A stretch of DNA of 64,000 bases, from NCBI RefSeq assembly GCF_000244975.1, contig NZ_CM001440.1, positions 3,084,325 through 3,148,324 of the forward strand, read 5' to 3'. The DNA comes from Saccharomonospora cyanea NA-134. Lineage in GTDB: Bacteria > Actinomycetota > Actinomycetes > Mycobacteriales > Pseudonocardiaceae. Of this stretch, positions 58,202 through 64,000 are shown piece by piece. The position numbers were made by a program, and so were the translations under genes. Positions within the stretch are counted from its first letter, which is position 1; every line of letters begins with the position of its first letter. The notes beneath the pieces were generated by a model, which worked only from the letters and a program-made list of their open reading frames with translations, was not told where the DNA came from and ran no database searches.

Positions 58202-59220
58202 CGACAGAATCACCCACCCGCACCTCACCGGAGGACGCCGGCGCACCGACCCCGAAGCGCCGGAGCTTCGCGGTCCCACCCCGCTTCGTGCCGATCCTCA
58301 CCACGTTCGCGCTGTTCCTCGCCACCTTCGGTGTCGGTGCCGTGCGCTACGACGGGTTCGCCTCCGGCCAGGTGGTGGCGAACCTGTTCGTCGACAACGC
58401 CTTCCTCATCGTGCTCGCGGTGGGGATGACGTTCGTGATCCTGACCGGCGGCATCGACCTGTCCGTGGGTTCGGTCGTGGCGCTGTCCACCATGGTCGCG
58501 GCGTCGACGTTGCAGGCGGGCTGGCCCGCCCCGCTCGTGATCGTCGCCGTGCTCGTGCTGGGCGCGGGGTTCGGGTTGCTGACGGGGCTGGTGATCCACC
58601 ACTTCGACGTCCAGCCGTTCATCGCGACGCTGGCGGGCATGTTCCTCGCGCGTGGACTGTGCTTCCTCATCGACGTCGAGTCGATCTCCATCAAGGACGA
58701 CACGTTCCGCGACCTCGCCACCGGCGTCATCGAACTGCCCGGCGACATCCGGATCACCTACGGCGTCGTGGTGGCCCTCCTCGTAGTGGCCGTCGCGGTG
58801 TACGTGCTGCACCGCACGCGGTTCGGCCGCACGGTGTACGCCGTGGGCGGCAGCGAACACTCGGCGATGCTCATGGGCCTCGCGACGGGGCGCGTGAAGG
58901 TGGGCGTGTACGTGATCAGCGGGCTCTGCTCCGCGCTGGGCGGACTGCTGTTCGCGCTCTACATGCTGTCCGGATACGGCCTGCACGCCGTGGGCATGGA
59001 ACTCGACGCGATCGCCGCGGTGGTGATCGGCGGAACCGTGCTGTCCGGTGGCGCAGGCTACGTCGTCGGGTCGGTGCTGGGCGTGCTCATGCTCGGCACC
59101 ATCCAGACCATCATCTCGTTCGAGGGCACCCTCAGTTCCTGGTGGACGAAGATCGTCGTGGGTGCGCTGCTGCTGGTGTTCATCGTCATGCAGCGCGCCA
59201 TCGTGCGGCGACGCTCCTGA
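58198..59220 (+). CDS. Furanose ABC importer permease (YjfF-like)
   Basis: The 340-aa second permease has FVILTGGIDLSVGSVVALSTMVAAS near 80 and AAVVIGGTVLSGGAGYVVGSVLGVLM near 278. The four-gene order binding protein / ATPase / YtfT / YjfF matches the E. coli galactofuranose importer, which has two different permeases where ribose importers have one. The start is a TTG overlapping the previous TGA as TTGA, with GTGGGG upstream. A much longer frame starting inside the ATPase gene is an artefact. Confidence 0.88.
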   Translation: MTTESPTRTSPEDAGAPTPKRRSFAVPPRFVPILTTFALFLATFGVGAVRYDGFASGQVVANLFVDNAFLIVLAVGMTFVILTGGIDLSVGSVVALSTMVAASTLQAGWPAPLVIVAVLVLGAGFGLLTGLVIHHFDVQPFIATLAGMFLARGLCFLIDVESISIKDDTFRDLATGVIELPGDIRITYGVVVALLVVAVAVYVLHRTRFGRTVYAVGGSEHSAMLMGLATGRVKVGVYVISGLCSALGGLLFALYMLSGYGLHAVGMELDAIAAVVIGGTVLSGGAGYVVGSVLGVLMLGTIQTIISFEGTLSSWWTKIVVGALLLVFIVMQRAIVRRRS

Positions 59221-59352
59221 GCGGTCCGATCGACATTCACGGAACCGGCCGGGACCACCCGAACCGTCCACACAAGACAGTCCGGCTCGTCGCCCGGCGC
59301 ACGGACCGGCGGGGGCGAAGACGGTGTTCCCTCCGGCACCGGCTCCCCGAAA

Positions 59353-60429
59353 TCAACGACGGCAGGCCGTCGAGTCGCGCACCACGAGCGTCGCACGCAA
59401 CCGGACGCTCTGGGGTTTCGCCGAGCCGGAGCCGCCGTCGAGCCGATGGAGCAGCTGTCTGCCCGCCCGCAGGCCGAGTTCGTAGTCGGGCTGCTCCACG
59501 ACCGTCAGCGCCGGGCGGACGAGTGTGGTCCACGGCTCGTCGTCGAAACCGACCACCGAGATCTCCTCCGGGATGCGCAGCCCGCTGTCCTGAACGGCCC
59601 GGTAGGCGCCGGAAGCCAGGACGTTGTCGGTGCAGAGCACCGCGCTGGGCGGTTCCGGAAGCGCCAGCAGGCGCCCGGCCGCCTCGTAGGCGGACTCCCG
59701 GTCGTACCGGGCCGTCGCCACGAGCGATTCCTCCACCGGCAACCCGGCGTCCTCGAGAGCCCGCAGGTACCCGCGCAGCCGGAGGGCGCTCGGCAACAAC
59801 CCCTTCCTCCGGTTGCCCGGCCGCCGCAACCGGTCGAACTCGTCGCCGGCCTCCGTGACGAGCCCGATCCTGCGGTGCCCGAGTTCCAGCAGGTGCCGAG
59901 TCGCCTCCCCCGCCGCGTGCTCGTTGTCGATCGTGACGGTGTCGGCCTCGCTGACGCCGCTGACCTCGCGGTCGAGCAACACCACGGGGACACCCGCGTC
60001 GATGGTCTGCTTCAGATGCCTGCCCCGTGACGGTCGCGCGGCGGCCACGATGATCCCGTCGACCCGCTTCTCGGACATCACCGTGACCGCGCGCTGCTCG
60101 GCCTCGACGTTCCTGCCGGTGTTGACGAGCAGTACCTCGAACCCCGCCGGGTGGGCGACGTCGGTGATACCGCGCAGGGCCATGGCGAAGAACGGGTTCG
60201 CGACGTCGGTGACGATCACTCCGATCGTGTGAGTACTGCCGGTGATCATGCTTCGCGCGAGGCTGTTGGTCCGGTAGCCGAGCTCGGCCGCCGCCCGCAG
60301 CACCCGTTCCCGGGCCCGCTCGCTGACCTGCCCGTAGCCGCCGAGCGCGCGGCCCGCGGTGGCCGTCGACACCTCCGCCGCGCGTGCCACGTCGATCAGC
60401 GAGGGCGATCCCGTCCGCTCCGTCGTCAC
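59353..60429 (-). CDS. LacI-family repressor of the hyuAB operon
   Basis: The 358-aa product has a helix-turn-helix at about 10-60 (SLIDVARAAEVSTATAGRALGGYGQVSERARERVLRAA, where TATAGRAL replaces the usual TVSRVL). An effector domain follows, with ITDVAHPAGFEVLLVNTGRNVEAEQ and VVGFDDEPWTTLVRPALTVVEQP. GTG 60429 was chosen. It is divergent from hyuA across two identical 14-bp dyads. The convergent 132-base gap to the permease gene shows no clear terminator. Confidence 0.87.
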   Translation of the reverse strand: MTTERTGSPSLIDVARAAEVSTATAGRALGGYGQVSERARERVLRAAAELGYRTNSLARSMITGSTHTIGVIVTDVANPFFAMALRGITDVAHPAGFEVLLVNTGRNVEAEQRAVTVMSEKRVDGIIVAAARPSRGRHLKQTIDAGVPVVLLDREVSGVSEADTVTIDNEHAAGEATRHLLELGHRRIGLVTEAGDEFDRLRRPGNRRKGLLPSALRLRGYLRALEDAGLPVEESLVATARYDRESAYEAAGRLLALPEPPSAVLCTDNVLASGAYRAVQDSGLRIPEEISVVGFDDEPWTTLVRPALTVVEQPDYELGLRAGRQLLHRLDGGSGSAKPQSVRLRATLVVRDSTACRR

Positions 60430-60492
60430 CTGCCGTCCCCCTTCGCGGCGGAAGTTTTCGCGCGCAACGTCTTGACTCAGCCTAGCACCGAT

Positions 60493-60506
60493 TGAGAAGG
60501 TTCTCA
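60493..60506. promoter_or_regulatory. LacI operator 1 of the hyu promoter
   Basis: TGAGAAGGTTCTCA: perfect TGAGAA/TTCTCA arms around GG. Identical to the second copy 26 bases to the right. Confidence 0.75.
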
Positions 60507-60518
60507 GCCATCGAGCAC

Positions 60519-60532
60519 TGAGAAGGTTCTCA
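60519..60532. promoter_or_regulatory. LacI operator 2 of the hyu promoter
   Basis: A second exact TGAGAAGGTTCTCA, ending 29 bases before hyuA. Two identical sites spaced 26 bases apart suggest side-by-side binding of two dimers. Confidence 0.75.
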
Positions 60533-60561
60533 GTCCACGAGGCGACGTAGGCGGAGCAACC

Positions 60562-62628
60562 ATGACACTTCGAATCGGCGTCGACACCGGTGGCACGTTC
60601 ACCGACGTCTGCGCACTGGACGAGCGCACCGGTCGGTTCCACATCCGCAAGGTGCCCAGCACGCCGGACGACCCGGGCAGAGCCATCGTCGAGGGAGTGA
60701 CCCGCATCCTCGACGACATAGGCGGCCGCTCGCTGGAGGAGGTCGGCTACTTCGCACACGGCACCACCGTGGGCACCAACACCCTGCTCACCGAGTCCGG
60801 CGCCCGCACCGGTCTGCTCACCACCGCGGGATTCCGCGACCTACTCGAACTCGGACGCGGACGGCGGCCGAGCCTGTACGACCTGCAGGCCGACAAACCC
60901 GCGGCCCTCGTCCGGCGAAACCACCGGCTGGAGGTGGCCGAGCGTGTCCGCCACGACGGCCGGGTCGAGCGGCCCGTGGACCCGGACCAGGTGCGCGTCC
61001 TCGCGCGGCGGCTGGCCGCGGAGGGCGTCGAGGCCGTGGCGGTGTGCCTGCTGTACAGCTTCGTGCACCCGGAGCACGAGCAGCAGGTGGCAAAGATCCT
61101 CGCCGAGGAACTACCGGACGCCTACGTGTCCCTGTCCTCCGACGTCCTGCCGGAGTTCCGCGAGTTCGAACGGCTGTCGACCGTGGTGGTGAACGCCTAC
61201 GTCGGTCCGGCCGTCGCCCGCTACCTGGCCCGGCTGCGCACCCGGCTGTCCGAGCTCGGGTTGACCGCGGTCCCCCATGTCACCCAGTCCAACGGGGGCA
61301 TCATCCCGTTCGAGGCGGCCGAGCGCACACCCTCCCGCATGGTCCTGTCCGGACCGAGCACCGGCGTCGTGGGAGCCGCCGAGATCGCCCGCGCGGCAGG
61401 GTTCGGTGACATCATCACGTTCGACGTCGGCGGCACTTCCTCCGACGTGTCGCTGGTACGCGACGGCGTGCCGAAGGTCACGAGCGGAACCGAGATCGGT
61501 GGCAGGCCCGTCCGCGCACCGATGCTGGACATCCACACCGTCGGGGCCGGAGGTGGTTCGATCGCCTGGATCGACCCCGGCGGCGCCCTGAAGGTCGGAC
61601 CGCGTAGCGCCGGGGCGGACCCCGGGCCCGCCTGTTACGGGCGCGGCGACGAGCCCACGGTCACCGATGCGAACGTGGTGCTGCGCATTCTCAATCCCGA
61701 GCACCTGCTCGGGGGGAGCATGCCCATCGACGCCGAGGCGGCACGGCGGGCGGTCGCGAGCGTGGCCGGACCTCTCGGCCTGGACGTCCTCGACGCGGCA
61801 CAGGGCATCGTACGGGTGGTCACGGCCAACATGGCCCGCGCCATCCGCGTCATCTCGGTGCAGCGCGGCTACGACCCGCGTGACTACGTACTGGTGCCGT
61901 TCGGCGGTGCCGGACCACTGCACGCGGCTCGGTTGGCGCGGGAACTCGGCATGCGCACGATCCTCGTGCCGGAGACTCCGGGAACTCAGTGCGCGGCCGG
62001 ACTGCTCATGACCGACATCAGGGCGGACTTCCTGCGGTCGCGGACGGTCGACATCACCGACGGCACGGCGGATCGGGCCGCCACCGCGATCGCCGAGGTC
62101 TACTCCGAGCTGGCCGACGCCGCGCGCGAGTGGCTCGACGCGGAGAACGTGCCCGAGGACCGCAGGCGCCTGGAACGCTCGGTGGAGATGCGCTACTCCG
62201 GGCAGAACTACGAGATCCCGGTCGAGGTCCCGGACGCCGACCTCACGGTCGACACCGTCGTACAGGTGAGGAAACGGTTCGCTGCCGAGCACGAGCGGCT
62301 GTACGGCTACGCGGCGCACGAGGACGCCGTGCAGGCGATCACCTTCCGGATGCGCGCGATCGGCGAGGTGGCCAGGGCCGAGCTCGTGCGTTCGCCACGG
62401 GGCGAGCCCGACGCCGGCGCGGCCGTCGCCACGACGCGCGAGGTCTACCTGCCCGAGTGCGGCGGCTTCACGGACTGCCCGGTGTACGACAGGGCACTGC
62501 TGCGCCCCGGTCACCGCATCGAGGGCCCGGCCGTGGTCGAGCAGGTCGACGCCACGACCCTGCTGCTCCCGGGAGACGTGGCGACAGTGGACGAACTTCG
62601 CAACCTCGTGGTGGAGGTGGACCAGTGA
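60562..62628 (+). CDS. hyuA: HyuA, hydantoinase/5-oxoprolinase subunit A
   Basis: The 688-aa product has an N-terminal Hydant_A_N domain with LRIGVDTGGTFTDVCALDERTG (ATP/phosphate site) and FAHGTTVGTNTLLTE near 70. A Hydantoinase_A core follows: VTQSNGGIIPFEAA near 240, DVGGTSSDVSLV near 290, and GAGGGSIAWIDPGGALKVGP near 330. A C-terminal Hydant_A_C-like part ends the protein. With HyuB it hydrolyses hydantoins or 5-oxoproline using ATP; acetone/acetophenone carboxylases are relatives. It begins just after two LacI-type dyads and overlaps hyuB by four bases. Confidence 0.9.
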   Translation: MTLRIGVDTGGTFTDVCALDERTGRFHIRKVPSTPDDPGRAIVEGVTRILDDIGGRSLEEVGYFAHGTTVGTNTLLTESGARTGLLTTAGFRDLLELGRGRRPSLYDLQADKPAALVRRNHRLEVAERVRHDGRVERPVDPDQVRVLARRLAAEGVEAVAVCLLYSFVHPEHEQQVAKILAEELPDAYVSLSSDVLPEFREFERLSTVVVNAYVGPAVARYLARLRTRLSELGLTAVPHVTQSNGGIIPFEAAERTPSRMVLSGPSTGVVGAAEIARAAGFGDIITFDVGGTSSDVSLVRDGVPKVTSGTEIGGRPVRAPMLDIHTVGAGGGSIAWIDPGGALKVGPRSAGADPGPACYGRGDEPTVTDANVVLRILNPEHLLGGSMPIDAEAARRAVASVAGPLGLDVLDAAQGIVRVVTANMARAIRVISVQRGYDPRDYVLVPFGGAGPLHAARLARELGMRTILVPETPGTQCAAGLLMTDIRADFLRSRTVDITDGTADRAATAIAEVYSELADAAREWLDAENVPEDRRRLERSVEMRYSGQNYEIPVEVPDADLTVDTVVQVRKRFAAEHERLYGYAAHEDAVQAITFRMRAIGEVARAELVRSPRGEPDAGAAVATTREVYLPECGGFTDCPVYDRALLRPGHRIEGPAVVEQVDATTLLLPGDVATVDELRNLVVEVDQ

Positions 62629-64000
62629 CTGTGCCTAATGGACGATCTGGGGTCGACGTGCACGACCCCGTGCTGATCGAGGTGCTCTCGTCGGCGCTGT
62701 CGTCGATCGTCGAGGAGATGGGTGAGACGCTCGTACGGGCGTCCTACTCGACGAACATCAAGGAACGGCGGGACTGCACGGCGTCGGTCTTCGACTCCCG
62801 TGGCCGCATGCTCGCCCAGGACGAGGGCGGCTCACCGCTGCACCTGGGCTCGCTGATGGGCATCGTGGACGAGATCACCCGCCGTTACCCGGTCGACGAG
62901 ATCGCCGAAGGCGACATGTTCATCGGCAACGACCCGTTCACCGGCGGCGGTTCCCACCTCCCGGACATCGTCCTGGCCTCACCGGTGTTCGTGGACGGCG
63001 ACCTCGTCGCGTGGGTCGCCAACCTCGCACACCACGCCGACTTCGGCGACCGCGGGCACGCCCACATCTACCAGGAGGGCCTGCGCATCCCGCCCGTGCG
63101 GCTCCTGCGCTGCGGAGAACTGCAGACCGACCTGTTCGATCTCATCCTCCTCAACTGCCAGGTGCCGCACGAGCGGAAGGCCGACCTCAGGGCCCAGATC
63201 GCGGCGAACCGGCTCGCGGAGTCCCGCGTCACCGAACTCGCCGAGCGGTACGGTACGACGACTCTGCTACGGGCGGGCGAGGCGCTGCTCGACTACACCG
63301 AGCGCCGGACCCGCGCCGCGCTCCGGCAGGTGCCCGACGGTGTCTACGAGTTCACCGATCTCTTCGACTGCCCGGAACTGGACGACGAGCTGGAACTCGC
63401 CGTGCGGATCACCGTGCGCGGCGACGAGATCGACGTCGCCTTCTCCGCTCCCCGGCAGGTACGGGCGAGCGTGAACGTCGTGTGGACGGCGTTGTACGCG
63501 GCCGTGTACTACTCGCTGAAGACGCTCATCGACCCGGACATCGTGCCCAACGCCGGCCTGCACCGGCCCGTCTCGATCTCCGCGCCGGAGGGCTCGGTGC
63601 TCAACTGCGTCGAGCCCGCAGCGGTCAACGGTCGTAGCGAGACCTGCCAACGGGTGGTCGATCTCATCCACGGGGCCATGGCGAGTGCCGTGCCGGACAC
63701 CGTGACGGCGGCGTCCAACGGCGCCAACACCGGGGTGCACTTCTCCGGGGTGCGCTCGGCGACGGGGCGCTACTTCGTCTACCTCGAGACCATCGGCGGC
63801 GGCTGCGGTGCCCGCCTCACCAAGGACGGCATGGACGGCGTGCAGGTCCACATGACCAACACCAGCAACCTGCCGGTGGAGGCGCTGGAGACCGAGTACC
63901 CCCTGACCGTGGAGGAGTACGCACTCGTGGACGACTCCGGCGGCCCCGGCCGTACGCGGGGCGGAATGGGCATCCGACGCACGGTCCGGGTGGAGGAGCG
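62625..64000 (+). CDS. hyuB: HyuB, hydantoinase/5-oxoprolinase subunit B (partial, runs off the right edge)
   Basis: About 458 residues are visible and the frame is open to the last base. The GTG start forms a GTGA overlap with the hyuA stop. Hydantoinase_B motifs: ALSSIVEEMGETLVRASYSTNIKERRDCTASVFD near 20-50, GDMFIGNDPFTGGGSHLPDI near 95-115, and VWVANLAHHADFGDRG reading here as WVANLAHHADFGD near 128. The Cys- and Gly-rich YLETIGGGCGAR lies near 390. The sequence continues into the conserved GGPGRTRGGMGIRR. It forms the catalytic complex with HyuA. Confidence 0.9.
   Translation, partial: MTVPNGRSGVDVHDPVLIEVLSSALSSIVEEMGETLVRASYSTNIKERRDCTASVFDSRGRMLAQDEGGSPLHLGSLMGIVDEITRRYPVDEIAEGDMFIGNDPFTGGGSHLPDIVLASPVFVDGDLVAWVANLAHHADFGDRGHAHIYQEGLRIPPVRLLRCGELQTDLFDLILLNCQVPHERKADLRAQIAANRLAESRVTELAERYGTTTLLRAGEALLDYTERRTRAALRQVPDGVYEFTDLFDCPELDDELELAVRITVRGDEIDVAFSAPRQVRASVNVVWTALYAAVYYSLKTLIDPDIVPNAGLHRPVSISAPEGSVLNCVEPAAVNGRSETCQRVVDLIHGAMASAVPDTVTAASNGANTGVHFSGVRSATGRYFVYLETIGGGCGARLTKDGMDGVQVHMTNTSNLPVEALETEYPLTVEEYALVDDSGGPGRTRGGMGIRRTVRVEE

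Noticed and set aside
57067-59220. 717-codon frame that would fuse a new N-terminus to the YjfF-like permease
   Set aside because: The first 375 codons are an alternate frame of the YtfT gene; the real permease begins at TTG 58198 where permease similarity starts.
54462-59220. Ribose ABC importer (rbsBACD) assignment
   Set aside because: Two different permeases and the YtfQ-like binding-protein N-terminus fit the furanose type better; no ribokinase or rbsD is nearby.
59221-59352. Terminator between the YjfF-like and LacI genes
   Set aside because: Only short imperfect stems (about 5 bp) can be drawn in this 132-base gap.
1-64000. tRNA, rRNA, CRISPR array, insertion sequence, prophage
   Set aside because: No T-loop GGTTCGANTCC in cloverleaf context, no spaced repeat array, no transposase or integrase, and no phage structural gene was found on either strand.

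Overview
This is about 64 kb of high-GC DNA from the chromosome of an actinomycete, most likely a member of the Pseudonocardiaceae (Saccharomonospora, Prauserella or Amycolatopsis type). The evidence is the ergothioneine genes, a mycobacterial-style pgsA / gcvH / garA / ftsR / DUF151 / MerR neighbourhood, many GTG starts, four-base start/stop overlaps, and secreted glycosidases. I see no tRNA, rRNA, CRISPR array, insertion sequence or phage gene.

Layout. 1-3.1 kb: ergothioneine genes egtA-egtB-egtC on the minus strand, with egtC running off the left edge. 3.1-6.1 kb: LysR regulator, Glu/Leu-type dehydrogenase and an AcnR-type TetR repressor preceded by an AcnR-like operator. 6.1-9.5 kb: two CNNM/CorC-type membrane proteins in one operon with a 30-codon coupled leader ORF and two mutually exclusive leader hairpins. 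9.6-12.1 kb: a membrane-anchored binding-protein-like gene, then a MarR/MFS pair with three phased operators. 12.2-17 kb: a BlaI/M56-peptidase pair inside a thiol-redox block (PQQ-like lipoprotein, CPVC membrane protein, DsbA-like protein, CcdA-like protein), with near-identical BlaI-type operators at two promoters. 17.1-19.2 kb: KtrA/KtrB potassium uptake. 19.3-22.7 kb: TetR/FAD-monooxygenase pair, a MerR gene and a probably leaderless TetR gene. 22.6-26.1 kb: the conserved housekeeping block. 26.2-34.7 kb: acyl-CoA ligase, dienoyl-CoA isomerase-like protein, siroheme synthase, ankyrin protein, UvrA-like ATPase with a divergent WYL regulator, and a TetR regulator.

From 34.8 to 59.2 kb the window is a plant-polysaccharide region: xylose isomerase with a divergent ROK regulator; a cellobiose module (cebEFG importer, GH1 beta-glucosidase, CebR) with two CebR-type operators; a decayed alpha/beta-hydrolase gene; a sugar-oxidation set (aldose epimerase, zinc dehydrogenase, SMP-30 lactonase); and an arabinan module with one GH51 and two GH43 secreted enzymes, a LacI regulator and a YtfQRT-YjfF-type furanose ABC importer. 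Four related LacI-type dyads lie at the promoters of the last two sets, suggesting one regulon in which secreted enzymes release arabinofuranose, the importer takes it up and cytoplasmic enzymes use it. The right end (59.3-64 kb) is a LacI-controlled hydantoinase/oxoprolinase operon, hyuA-hyuB, cut by the window edge.

Functions rest on motif recognition and recalled family knowledge; no database search was possible.
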